Assembly (NCBI GenBank): GCA_018064565.1
Contig: JAGHVA010000027.1
Coordinates: 1 to 11,764 of the forward strand
Reading direction: 5' to 3'
From: Candidatus Colimorpha onthohippi
GTDB taxonomy: Bacteria > Bacteroidota > Bacteroidia > Bacteroidales > P3
Length of the DNA: 11,764 nt
Shown here: positions 1-7,583 of the stretch, piece after piece
Position numbering within the stretch: position 1 is the stretch's first letter
Layout of the letters: each line of letters starts with the position of its first letter
Translations under genes and position numbers: made by a program
Notes under the pieces: generated by a model
What the model was told of the DNA's origin: nothing
What the model saw: only the letters and a program-made list of their open reading frames with translations
Database searches by the model: none

Positions 1-220
1 AGGACGTAATTTGTCAGACATAGCCTGAAAGGCTATATTTGCATAGCCCAGGGCAGAGCGAAGCGGCACCCTGGGTGTTCGATTGGTGTTGATTATAAAC
101 GCCCTGAAAGGGCAAAAGTCTATCCAATACACTTGGTTCCAACGTTTTCGATAACCGGTGGTCATGAGCACCGCCTATAAAAAAATAAATCAACGAATAA
201 CGACTGCTGCGAAGCAACAA
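1..220. repeat. Hairpin-rich REP-like intergenic repeat region
   Basis: No plausible gene is seen here. The stretch is built from short inverted repeats. TAGCCT/AGGCTA at 21-35 has a GAA loop. CCCAGGG/CCCTGGG pairs 47-53 with 69-75 and encloses GCGAAGC at 58-64. GCCCT/AGGGC at 101-113 again has a GAA loop. CGGTG/CACCG pairs 156-160 with 169-173 around TCATGA. TGC/GCA at 208-216 has another GAA loop. From memory, similar 'GCCCTGAAAGGGC' and 'CCCAGGGC...CCCTGGG' units recur between genes in many Bacteroidales genomes. The family assignment is recall, not a search. A 68-codon minus-strand reading frame across it (14-220) looks like a by-product of the repeat and not a protein gene. Confidence 0.55.
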
Positions 221-309
221 ACAGTTAATAGCACTTGATTGACATAATCGATCACTAATTTATCCATTAGCAAACAAGCCCCCCCAAATGAACGAAGGTT
301 TGATGTGCA

Positions 310-341
310 TTTCAGCTGTTACAAAAAAAAATGTACCTTTG
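310..341 (+). promoter_or_regulatory. Bacteroidota-type promoter for the dnaX operon
   Basis: TACCTTTG at 334-341 matches the Bacteroidota -7 consensus TAnnTTTG and is followed by CA, as is common in this phylum. It lies about 100 bases upstream of the dnaX ATG at 443. The -33 element is weak: TTTC at 310-313 is the best candidate at a 20-base gap. The core (A-run, ATGTACCTTTGCAAT) is almost identical to the second promoter at 7544-7572, which supports both calls. The rest of 221-442 shows no gene, tRNA or clear operator. Confidence 0.6.
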
Positions 342-442
342 CAATAGCGATTATTGTAATGTACGCTCTGTCTTCCTTCTAATATTCAGCACGCTACATC
401 ATTCTTCGCAAAACAACTGCCACCATTCAAATATTTTTTCGC

Positions 443-1531
443 ATGGATCAATTCGTCGTTTCTGCCCGCAAGTATCGCCCGTCAACATTTGCCAGCGTGG
501 TTGGTCAACAACATATCACCACCACTCTCAAAAATGCCATTCAAAGCAATCAACTACCTCAAGCATTCTTGTTTTGTGGCCCGCGAGGCGTAGGCAAGAC
601 CACATGCGCCCGCATTCTCGCCAAAACCATCAACTGCACTAATATCACCTCCGACACCGAAGCCTGCAACGAATGTGAGAGTTGCCGCTCGTTCAACAAC
701 ATGGTCTCCATGAATATCTTCGAGCTTGATGCCGCCTCAAACAATGGTGTGGAAGCTATCCGATCGCTCATCGAGCAGGTATATATACCCCCACAAGCTG
801 GAAAGTACAAAATCTACATCATCGATGAGGTACACATGCTTTCCACCGCAGCTTTCAATGCTTTTCTGAAAACCCTTGAAGAGCCACCCTCGTATGCCAA
901 GTTTATCCTTGCCACTACCGAGAAGCACAAAGTTATCCCTACTGTTATCTCTCGATGCCAAGTATTTGACTTCAAACGCATCCAAGTGTCAGACATCGTC
1001 CACCACTTGGAATATATTGCCCAACAAGAGGGGATTCAATATGAGCCAGATGCACTTCAACTCATCGCCCGTCATGCTGAAGGAGGCTTGCGCGACGCGC
1101 TCTCCACTTTCGATCAATTAGTCAGTTTCACACAAGGCAACCTTACTTTAGACAGTTGTTGCGAGAACCTTAATGTGTTGAATGCCGACTATTACTTCAA
1201 ACTTGTGGATTGTTTTCAGCGCAATGACGTAGCGCAGTCGCTTCTCATCTATGAAGACATCGCAAACAGAGGGCTTAATGCTCAACATTTTCTAACTGGA
1301 CTAACCGAGCACTTGCGCAACTTGATGGTAGCATTGGACCCTGCCACCCACACGCTACTGGACGTAAGCGACAATTACAGACCCCGATATGGTGAGCAGG
1401 CCGCTGCCTGTGGACTTCCTGCGCTGCTATGGTACCTAAACATTGCCAGCGACTACGAGTTCAAGTACAAAGAGGCGGGCAACAAACGGCTTTTTGTTGA
1501 GGTTGCACTTATGAAACTTGCTGCGGGTTAG
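443..1531 (+). CDS. dnaX: DNA polymerase III subunit gamma/tau, ATPase and collar part (ends at in-frame TAG)
   Basis: DnaX is the motor subunit of the clamp loader, which places the sliding clamp on primed DNA. The 362 residues before the TAG contain the AAA+ module: Walker A GPRGVGKT at 46-53; four zinc cysteines at 65, 75, 78 and 81; Walker B with DEVH at 128-131; sensor-1 region ATTE at 157-160; SRC arginine-finger motif at 170-172; and sensor-2 GGLRDA around R217. The helical collar follows, to VEVALMKLA at 352-360. The ATG at 443 gives the usual short N-terminus before the ARKYRP motif. The reading frame does not end in homology terms: after TAG at 1529-1531 the same frame continues to 2185 with typical DnaX C-terminal sequence, for 581 codons in all including the TAG and the final stop. 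Termination here would give a gamma-like product holding the ATPase and collar. First gene of the operon. A sequencing error at 1529-1531 cannot be excluded. Confidence 0.93.
   Translation: MDQFVVSARKYRPSTFASVVGQQHITTTLKNAIQSNQLPQAFLFCGPRGVGKTTCARILAKTINCTNITSDTEACNECESCRSFNNMVSMNIFELDAASNNGVEAIRSLIEQVYIPPQAGKYKIYIIDEVHMLSTAAFNAFLKTLEEPPSYAKFILATTEKHKVIPTVISRCQVFDFKRIQVSDIVHHLEYIAQQEGIQYEPDALQLIARHAEGGLRDALSTFDQLVSFTQGNLTLDSCCENLNVLNADYYFKLVDCFQRNDVAQSLLIYEDIANRGLNAQHFLTGLTEHLRNLMVALDPATHTLLDVSDNYRPRYGEQAAACGLPALLWYLNIASDYEFKYKEAGNKRLFVEVALMKLAAG
1529..1531 (+). other. dnaX: In-frame TAG codon inside dnaX, candidate read-through site
   Basis: Codon 363 of dnaX is TAG with context GGT TAG ATA. 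Both sides are in the same frame (443 plus 362 codons gives 1529) and no stop occurs in 1532-2182. No A-run slippery heptamer like that of E. coli dnaX is visible nearby. GGGTTA (1525-1530) can pair with TAACCC (1560-1565), placing the T and A of the TAG in a weak six-base stem, but this may be chance. Confidence 0.7.
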
Positions 1532-2185
1532 ATAGCAAGATCGCCTCATGCGGAACATATAACCCCCAATCGGCCGCCGCTGGCAAAAATACCTGCGGAT
1601 GTGGTTGTATCACAGCCTGCTGATGCAATTGCCCCACAGCCTGCCAGCACGACGCCAAATCAAGATGAGACAAAACCAGCCACCACACCTCCCACGTCTG
1701 AAATGGCAGAGACTCCTATTCACAAAATACAAGGTCTGCCACCCGTAATTCCTGGCGTTATATCTATCAAACCAAATCACATACAACAAGTCGCCATTCA
1801 AACTGTCGAAAGCGTTCCTCTCACACAAGAGACTGTCGAAGCCTACTGGAAAGAGATGATTGCCGCATTGACGGAGCCACTACCCCAACTGCCATCGCTG
1901 CTGCAGAATGTCGAGGTTATGTTAGATCCCGAAAAGCCAAACACGATTCGGTTGGTAACCTCTGACGTATTTTTTGACAACGACTTTAAGCCTATGGCAC
2001 TACGCGTTCTGGAGTTTTTGCGTCAACATATTGGAAATCCAGACCTCAACTACACCGTAATAGTGAAGACTGTAAAACAAGAAGTGATAAATCCCTATGC
2101 CCCACAGGAGAAATACGCCACCATGCTGGAAACAAACCCTAATCTGGCATTGTTGCGCAAATTATTCACCGACATTGACTATTAG
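1532..2185 (+). CDS. dnaX: DnaX tau-specific C-terminal part, in frame after the TAG
   Basis: This is the continuation of dnaX in the same frame, 217 residues from codon 364. The first part (about 1532-1720) is a Pro/Ala/Thr-rich flexible linker, as expected between the clamp-loader core and tau-specific domains. The remainder is a compact domain ending in the pattern YAPQEKYATMLETNP followed by LALLRKLF, which I recognise as the usual C-terminus of Bacteroidota DnaX. An independent gene from the in-frame GTG at 1601 is possible but less likely, because the homologous linker and domain are normally fused to the ATPase. In E. coli the tau extension binds polymerase and helicase; the same role here is inferred. 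It ends with TAG at 2183-2185 (context TAT TAG CCA), 17 bases before the antiporter ATG. If that TAG were also read, translation would run another 38 codons to a TGA at 2300-2302, inside the antiporter gene. Confidence 0.8.
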   Translation: MARSPHAEHITPNRPPLAKIPADVVVSQPADAIAPQPASTTPNQDETKPATTPPTSEMAETPIHKIQGLPPVIPGVISIKPNHIQQVAIQTVESVPLTQETVEAYWKEMIAALTEPLPQLPSLLQNVEVMLDPEKPNTIRLVTSDVFFDNDFKPMALRVLEFLRQHIGNPDLNYTVIVKTVKQEVINPYAPQEKYATMLETNPNLALLRKLFTDIDY

Positions 2186-2202
2186 CCATTATCCTCTACC
2201 AC

Positions 2203-3435
2203 ATGGGGTCTCTATTCATATTTATCGGAATCCTTATCATATCCGCTCACTTGTTTGCGGCATTCTTTAGCCGCTGGCGAGTTCCCGACATCTTACTGCT
2301 GATGGCTGTCGGTGTACTTGTCGGTCCAATTTTACAATGGGTAACGCCATCATTATTAGATCAGGCTGGAGGAATCCTATCTTCTTTTACTCTGCTTTTT
2401 ATTCTATTTGATAGCGGTGTTGACATGCGGCTGAGCGATGTACGCCGGTATTGGCGCGGCATGGTTCGCATCATGCTCCTGTCAATATTAGCCATTACCG
2501 CTACCGTTACAATCACCTGCACCTTATTAGGATTAGCATGGAGCAGTGCGATGCTGCTGGGCGTCATGCTTTCTGGAACTGCGGCTGCCGTAGTAATCCC
2601 ACTAATAAACCAAATGCAGGTCAGCTCAAAACTTCGCACCATTCTATCGTTGGAGTCCGCACTCTCCGCTGTAATCTGCATCATCCTCACTTGGGCCATC
2701 ATCGAAGGAATGAAACTTGGGAAGGTCAACCCAGCTGGCATCTTAGGCCCCATACTGTTTTCATTCCTCCTTTCCGCAGGATTGGGTCTTGTGGTTGGCG
2801 TGATATGGAGCCATCTGCTTTACCATGCTCGCAAACTACAACAGTCTATGTTTCTAACACCTGCATTGATGTTTATCATCTATGGATTGGTTGAGACATT
2901 AGGCTACAATGGTTCAATCGCTGCATTAGCATTTGGCATCGTGTTAGGAAACCCTCATTATTTTTCACAATTCACCATCACTCGGTGGCTGGATAACAAA
3001 CAGCATCATAACCGCCACGGAATACACCAGATGCACGCACTTAGACGCGATGAAAAAAGTTTCTACAAAGAAATTGTATTTATCCTAAAGACTTTTTTCT
3101 TTGTATATATCGGCATCTGCATACCCTTCACACATTTCGACACACTGCTTTTCGGATTGGTTATCACAATAGTAATATTTGGTACCCGCTGTGCTGTAGC
3201 ACTTGCCACTGGTCGCGGACAATCTCGTTATGAGCGGATAGTTGTAAGCATCATGACACCCAAAGGGCTTGCTTCTGCCATATTAGCCACCATGCCCGAA
3301 CAAGTAAACAATACGATGGGCTACACCGTGATACCTGGTGCAACATTCATCAAAGAGGTAACCTATGCGGTAATATTCTGTTCCATCATAATCACCTCAA
3401 TTCTTGTAGCCATCCTGAAACGGAAAACGACATAA
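2203..3435 (+). CDS. CPA-family cation/proton antiporter (NhaP-like), altered ion-site motif
   Basis: A 410-residue inner-membrane protein with roughly twelve hydrophobic segments, for example 2-22, 27-45, 88-110, 114-135, 146-168, 178-203, 216-234, 290-309, 312-334 and 384-405. It resembles the monovalent cation:proton antiporter family that exchanges Na+ or K+ for H+ to control pH and ion balance. Family marks include FDSGVDM at 69-75, SGTAAAVVIPL at 124-134, LSLESALS at 149-155 and MTPKGLASAI at 351-360. The key odd feature is A156: relatives, as I recall them, have aspartate directly after ESAL(S/T), a residue central to ion and proton binding. Here the codon is GCT instead of GAT or GAC. 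A charged loop at 261-289 carries five histidines within 268-278. The gene starts 17 bases after dnaX and ends 29 bases before dapF, so it is probably co-transcribed. Substrate ion unknown. Confidence 0.8.
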   Translation: MGSLFIFIGILIISAHLFAAFFSRWRVPDILLLMAVGVLVGPILQWVTPSLLDQAGGILSSFTLLFILFDSGVDMRLSDVRRYWRGMVRIMLLSILAITATVTITCTLLGLAWSSAMLLGVMLSGTAAAVVIPLINQMQVSSKLRTILSLESALSAVICIILTWAIIEGMKLGKVNPAGILGPILFSFLLSAGLGLVVGVIWSHLLYHARKLQQSMFLTPALMFIIYGLVETLGYNGSIAALAFGIVLGNPHYFSQFTITRWLDNKQHHNRHGIHQMHALRRDEKSFYKEIVFILKTFFFVYIGICIPFTHFDTLLFGLVITIVIFGTRCAVALATGRGQSRYERIVVSIMTPKGLASAILATMPEQVNNTMGYTVIPGATFIKEVTYAVIFCSIIITSILVAILKRKTT

Positions 3436-3464
3436 CCTCCGTCAAGCAGATACAACTCAAGACA

Positions 3465-4280
3465 ATGACAACACTCAAATTCTATAAAATGAATGGAGCG
3501 GGCAACGACTTCATCCTCCTCGATGCTCGGTTTGAAGCGATTACGCTCACTCAACAGCAGATTGCCCATCTATGCCACCGGCGGTTCGGTATAGGTGCCG
3601 ACGGGTTGATGACGCTACACCAGGCAAATACTCCTTACGATTTTGAGATGCACTACTACAACAGCGATGGAAGAGAGGCCTCAATGTGTGGCAATGGAGG
3701 CCGTTGCATCACGATGTTCGCACAACTCATCGGAATCCAGCCTCAAATAGGCGGCCAATACCGCTTTTGGGGGCCCGATGGGGCGCACTCAGCAACCATA
3801 GTCAAGTGGGACAGCTTACTTCAAAACGGGATTGTTGACCTTAAAATGTGCGACATAGCGACCAGCACTATACAGCACATTGTTGACAAAGACCTAATGA
3901 TAGACGGATGGTTTCTAAATACTGGATCGCCCCACTTTGTGCAAGCCGTTGACGACCTCGACCACACAGATGTAGTCTCTCAAGGTCGTCGAATCCGAAA
4001 CCTCCTCAAATACTTTCCACAAGGCACCAATGTCAATTTCATCCAGACAAACAGCGACCATGCATTGTGCGTCCGGACCTACGAACGTGGGGTTGAAGAC
4101 GAAACATGGTCGTGCGGCACTGGTGTAACAGCTTGTGCTGTTGTTACTGGCAATGGCAATATCTGCACTCGCGGAGGAAAATTCGATGTATCTTTTCAGC
4201 AAACAGACAATGCTTACACCAACATACACTTGATAGGGCCAGTTTCGATCAATTTCATAGGTCATATACAACTAACCTGA
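3465..4280 (+). CDS. dapF: Diaminopimelate epimerase
   Basis: DapF converts LL-diaminopimelate to meso-diaminopimelate in the cytoplasm, by a cofactor-independent two-cysteine mechanism. The product feeds lysine synthesis and the third position of the peptidoglycan stem peptide. The 271 residues match the family length. Visible motifs are MNGAGNDF at 9-16, GADG at 44-47, NSDG at 66-69, MCGNGGRC at 74-81 with the first catalytic cysteine C75, NTGSPH at 152-157, and ERGVEDET then SCGTGVTA at 216-223 with the second catalytic cysteine C217. Both active-site cysteines are present, so it should be active. The start at 3465 gives the standard short N-terminus (MTTLKFYKMNGAG). It lies six bases before the PagL-like gene. 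Its presence implies meso-DAP peptidoglycan, matching the envelope genes around it. Confidence 0.96.
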   Translation: MTTLKFYKMNGAGNDFILLDARFEAITLTQQQIAHLCHRRFGIGADGLMTLHQANTPYDFEMHYYNSDGREASMCGNGGRCITMFAQLIGIQPQIGGQYRFWGPDGAHSATIVKWDSLLQNGIVDLKMCDIATSTIQHIVDKDLMIDGWFLNTGSPHFVQAVDDLDHTDVVSQGRRIRNLLKYFPQGTNVNFIQTNSDHALCVRTYERGVEDETWSCGTGVTACAVVTGNGNICTRGGKFDVSFQQTDNAYTNIHLIGPVSINFIGHIQLT

Positions 4281-4286
4281 TACTAT

Positions 4287-5369
4287 ATGAAATCCTACCC
4301 ACATATATGGATAGTGTTCTTGCTGCTATTCAGCATTCATACACAGCCACACGCACAACCCTCACACTATAGTGCTGCACTTACGGCTGGACGTGTCATA
4401 CCCGTCAATGGATCACGCTATCAGCAGTTCACCCCCACCATAGGAATCGACATGGCTGCATGGTGGCAGACGGACACTAACGCCTATTGGAAAAAATATT
4501 GGCACCAACCCAGTTTTGGAGTCCGTGCTGCCTACGCCCATATCGCCAACTCAATTGTAGGCGAACGGATAGAACTGGCAGGAGCTCTGGATTTCCAACT
4601 TTGGAAACAGCTACACTTCACCTACAGTCTCGGGTTCTCATTTTTCACCAACCCTAACCAACGCAGCCACCTTGACGAAAACATATTCATCGGTTCTTAT
4701 CTCAACTGCCTCATCAATTGCGGACTAACCTACTACTTCCCATTCAGCCACAGCAGCAACCCATCAGCGTTCGTCGCACTGAAAATTGTGCATGCCTCCA
4801 ATGGATATCTGTACAAGCCAAATCACGGACTAAATTTCGTACAAGCGGAGTTAGGATACAAGTTTCCATCGCATCATAAACCAACTGGCAACAACCTCGT
4901 TCAACCCGATACCGAGCCACAGTTTGAGCGTTCTACCAGACCCTTTATCAGCATTGCACCTGGAGCCGTGATGCGACGCGAAGACGACATCGGATCGTTC
5001 GATTATGTTTACAAGTATTATTTTGCCTACACACTGCAAGCGGGTATCATTCGACATGTGCACCCATGCTATTCGTATGGTGCCAGTTTTGACGTGAGTT
5101 ACAATTTCTCGCACACTATCACAGCCCCCGACCACCAATGGCCTGCCTACCCTGCCCTATCAGCCTTTGGCGAAATACATTGGGGCAACTTGTCGCTCAG
5201 GCTGGCAGGCGCACACTATTTGGGTTATTACAAACAGAATTGGGAACAATACTACGAACGGGTTGGACTATACTACAACATCACCTCAACCCAACGGATA
5301 GGTGTGGCGATGAAGCTACATTACGACCATATTGATTTTATAGAATGGACTTATCATATTGAGTTATGA
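4287..5369 (+). CDS. PagL-like outer-membrane acyloxyacyl hydrolase (lipid A 3-O-deacylase family)
   Basis: A 360-residue exported protein. Residues 1-23 look like a type I signal peptide: a hydrophobic core IWIVFLLLF and a likely cleavage near HAQ at 22-24. The mature part alternates polar and aromatic residues as in an outer-membrane beta-barrel. The segment around H169-A-S171-N-G followed by YKPNHGLNF (175-183, also 'PNxGxN') matches the catalytic His/Ser region of the PagL family, which removes the 3-O-linked acyl chain of lipid A at the outer leaflet. The third catalytic residue is unclear: N183 lies 12 residues after the serine, where I recall a glutamate in Pseudomonas PagL, and E188 is the nearest acid. 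The C-terminus ends in aromatic and hydrophobic residues, as barrels do. Its TGA overlaps the ligA ATG (ATGA at 5366-5369), which indicates translational coupling. Longer than classical PagL, as is common in this phylum. Confidence 0.72.
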   Translation: MKSYPHIWIVFLLLFSIHTQPHAQPSHYSAALTAGRVIPVNGSRYQQFTPTIGIDMAAWWQTDTNAYWKKYWHQPSFGVRAAYAHIANSIVGERIELAGALDFQLWKQLHFTYSLGFSFFTNPNQRSHLDENIFIGSYLNCLINCGLTYYFPFSHSSNPSAFVALKIVHASNGYLYKPNHGLNFVQAELGYKFPSHHKPTGNNLVQPDTEPQFERSTRPFISIAPGAVMRREDDIGSFDYVYKYYFAYTLQAGIIRHVHPCYSYGASFDVSYNFSHTITAPDHQWPAYPALSAFGEIHWGNLSLRLAGAHYLGYYKQNWEQYYERVGLYYNITSTQRIGVAMKLHYDHIDFIEWTYHIEL

Positions 5370-7420
5370 CCAATCTCTTCAATTATCAGGATCACGAATC
5401 CGAACGACAGCGTGTTGACGAACTCACCAAACTCATCAACCAGTACAACTACGAATATTATATGAACGACAGGTCGCTTGTTAGCGACCTCGAATTTGAC
5501 CAATTGCTCGCCGAGTTGATAAGTCTTGAACGGATGTATCCCGACCTTGCAAAGCCTAACTCTCCAACACAACGCGTAGGCGGAGAGATAAACAAAAACT
5601 TCAAGCAAGTATCACACCGGTTTCCGATGCTCTCTTTGGGCAACACCTACTCGATCGAAGAAATCGAAGAGTTTGAGTCTCGAACACGAAGACTGCTGGG
5701 CAACAAGCCCTTCAGCTACACTTGCGAACTGAAATACGATGGAGTAGCTATCGGTCTAACCTACAAACATGGACAACTGGTTCAGGCTGTAACACGTGGC
5801 AACGGCACCGTTGGCGATGATATTACCACCAATGCACGCACCATACCTACAATACCCTTGCAACTGTACGGACAATATCCTGATGACTTTGAGGCTCGCG
5901 GAGAGGTAGTGTACCCTTTCGAGGCATTCCAAGCATTCAATCAACAACGTATAGCAGATGGCGACGAGCCGTTTGCCAACCCACGAAACGCTGCATCAGG
6001 AAGTTTAAAACTACAAAATTCAGCCGAATGTGCCAAACGGAAGCTGATGTTTTGCATGTACTTTATGATGGTACCCGAATCGGCTGTTGTACCACAATCC
6101 TACAACACTCATTCTGGACGATTAGAAGCCGCCAAACAGATGGGATTCCGAGTACAACCCTACCTGAAAGAATGTTCCGACATACACGAAATCAAAGCTT
6201 TTATTGACTACTGGGACACCGCCCGTTGGGACCTTCCTTTCGGCATTGATGGCATCGTAATCAAGGTCAACCAAGTACCACTATGGAACGAGTTGGGACT
6301 AACCGCCAAAAGTCCACGATGGGCCATAGCCTATAAATTCAAGGCCGAACGCGTAAGCACTCCATTGCTGAGCATCAGCTATCAAGTGGGGCGCACTGGC
6401 ATAATAACACCTGTAGCCAACCTCCAACCAGTCAGTCTGGGTGGCACCATTGTAAAACGAGCCACAATGGTCAACGCAGACTTCATCCAATCGCTCGACA
6501 TCCACGAAAACGACTACCTACTTATTGAAAAAGGTGGAGAAATCATACCAAAAATTGTAGGCGTAGATATCGAGAAACGTCAGCCAAACACACCGAGAAT
6601 CCAATACATCACCCATTGTCCTGAATGCGGGACATTGTTGGTTCGCGCCAACGGTGAGGCTGGCCATTACTGCCCCAATCAAGATCATTGTCCACCACAA
6701 CGGTTAGGACGGTTGGAACACTTTGTGAGTCGAAAGGCTATGAATATCGACACCCTGGGAACCGAACGATTGCGAATACTGTTAGACGCTGGCATCATAC
6801 ACGACCTGGCTGACCTATACTACATTCAGCGCGAACAACTCGTCGGGCTCTCAGGATGCGAAGGCACTTCTTTGCAAGACAAGAGTGCCGACAACATCCT
6901 TGCAGCCATCCATAATTCGAAACAAATTCCTTTTGAACGCGTACTTTTTGCATTAGGAATCCGCTACGTCGGCGAAGTAGGAGCAAAAAAAATCGCACGC
7001 TACTTCAAAAGTATGGAAGCAGTGGCCAACGCCACCTTGTCTGATTTGATGCAGGTGGATGACATCGGAGATGTAACAGCCCAAGCTATAGTCGATTATT
7101 TCGCAGACCCACACCATCAAGAAATCATCCAAAAATTGCAACAAGCAGGATTGCAGATGGCCATAATCAACGACGAAAATACCAGTCAAAAATTAAAAGA
7201 CCTTACGTTTGTGGTAAGTGGCACCTTTCAACACTTCTCACGCGATGAGATAAAATCCAGCATAGAACAGCATGGAGGAAAAGTCAGCAGCTCCATCAGC
7301 TCTAAAACCACATATCTGCTGGCCGGAGAAAAAATGGGACCCGAAAAACTCAAAAAAGCTGAATCGCTTGGAACCACAATCATCAATGAAGAACAATACC
7401 TACAGTTGATAACCGAATAG
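5366..7420 (+). CDS. ligA: NAD+-dependent DNA ligase
   Basis: LigA seals nicks in DNA during replication and repair using NAD+ as AMP donor; it is normally essential. The 684-residue length and domain order are complete. Domain Ia (about 1-70) has the YYMNDRSLVSDLEFD motif. The adenylation domain carries ELKYDG with the AMP-accepting lysine K123. An OB fold covers about 320-405. A zinc finger has C418, C421, C436 and C442, the same spacing as E. coli LigA. Helix-hairpin-helix repeats span about 475-595 and a BRCT domain about 607-684. The start ATG overlaps the preceding TGA. The gene ends on TAG at 7418-7420 (context GAA TAG TCC) exactly where a BRCT domain normally ends. Reading through would add only 33 low-complexity codons to a TAA at 7520-7522, so this TAG is best read as a true stop. 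Probably the last gene of the dnaX operon. Confidence 0.98.
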   Translation: MTNLFNYQDHESERQRVDELTKLINQYNYEYYMNDRSLVSDLEFDQLLAELISLERMYPDLAKPNSPTQRVGGEINKNFKQVSHRFPMLSLGNTYSIEEIEEFESRTRRLLGNKPFSYTCELKYDGVAIGLTYKHGQLVQAVTRGNGTVGDDITTNARTIPTIPLQLYGQYPDDFEARGEVVYPFEAFQAFNQQRIADGDEPFANPRNAASGSLKLQNSAECAKRKLMFCMYFMMVPESAVVPQSYNTHSGRLEAAKQMGFRVQPYLKECSDIHEIKAFIDYWDTARWDLPFGIDGIVIKVNQVPLWNELGLTAKSPRWAIAYKFKAERVSTPLLSISYQVGRTGIITPVANLQPVSLGGTIVKRATMVNADFIQSLDIHENDYLLIEKGGEIIPKIVGVDIEKRQPNTPRIQYITHCPECGTLLVRANGEAGHYCPNQDHCPPQRLGRLEHFVSRKAMNIDTLGTERLRILLDAGIIHDLADLYYIQREQLVGLSGCEGTSLQDKSADNILAAIHNSKQIPFERVLFALGIRYVGEVGAKKIARYFKSMEAVANATLSDLMQVDDIGDVTAQAIVDYFADPHHQEIIQKLQQAGLQMAIINDENTSQKLKDLTFVVSGTFQHFSRDEIKSSIEQHGGKVSSSISSKTTYLLAGEKMGPEKLKKAESLGTTIINEEQYLQLITE
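5471..5490 (+). other. 8-bp perfect hairpin early in ligA
   Basis: AGGTCGCT (5471-5478) and AGCGACCT (5483-5490) pair perfectly around TGTT, about 105 bases after the ligA start. No T-tract follows. By simple chance about one perfect 8-bp hairpin is expected in a window this size, so no function is claimed. Confidence 0.3.
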
Positions 7421-7437
7421 TCCTCCCCCTTGGAGGA
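7421..7437 (+). terminator. Short hairpin directly after the ligA stop, possible operon end
   Basis: TCCTCC (7421-7426) pairs perfectly with GGAGGA (7432-7437) around CCCTT, beginning at the base after the ligA TAG. The run after it is A-rich (AACAAAAG) with no T-tract, so it is not a standard intrinsic terminator. Its position between two operons is the main argument for it. The AT-rich remainder (7438-7543) shows no gene. Confidence 0.35.
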
Positions 7438-7543
7438 AACAAAAGCCATGACAGCAATCACTTTGGAATATATTTTTCAACTCGAAAATAACAAAAAAAA
7501 CATCGTTATTCACACTTTATAAACAAAAAATTAACCAAAAATC

Positions 7544-7572
7544 TTGTTTTTCAAAAAAAATATGTACTTTTG
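7544..7572 (+). promoter_or_regulatory. Bacteroidota-type promoter for the lipoprotein-murL-murD2 operon
   Basis: TTG at 7544-7546 followed by an 18-base gap and TACTTTTG at 7565-7572 fits the Bacteroidota -33 TTG / -7 TAnnTTTG pattern. It is preceded by an A-run. Transcription is expected to begin near 7579, giving a leader of about 50 bases before the lipoprotein ATG at 7630. No other good promoter is visible before murL or murD2, so this one probably serves all three genes. Confidence 0.72.
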
Positions 7573-7583
7573 CAATTTAAAAA

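Noticed and set aside
21..216. CRISPR-like repetition in the upstream region
   Set aside because: The hairpins differ in stem sequence and spacing. There are no identical direct repeats with uniform spacers.
14..220. 68-codon minus-strand frame in the upstream repeat
   Set aside because: It is composed of hairpin repeat units and shows no protein-like composition, signal or family motif.
331..642. Plus-strand frame overlapping the dnaX start
   Set aside because: It overlaps the conserved DnaX N-terminus in another frame and begins inside the promoter element.
1529..1606. dnaX and murD2 broken by frameshift
   Set aside because: In both genes the homologous sequence resumes in the same frame, so no insertion or deletion is needed.
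1601..2185. Independent gene starting at GTG 1601
   Set aside because: The frame is open back to the TAG, and the encoded domain is the usual fused C-terminus of DnaX in this phylum.
3951..3990. Inverted repeat GACGACCT / AGGTCGTC in dapF
   Set aside because: The arms are only eight bases with a 24-base loop, which is expected several times by chance in a window of this size.
7448..7522. 24-codon ORF after ligA, preceded by GGAGGA
   Set aside because: The GGAGGA is one arm of a hairpin, this phylum rarely uses Shine-Dalgarno, and the peptide is low-complexity with no recognisable feature.
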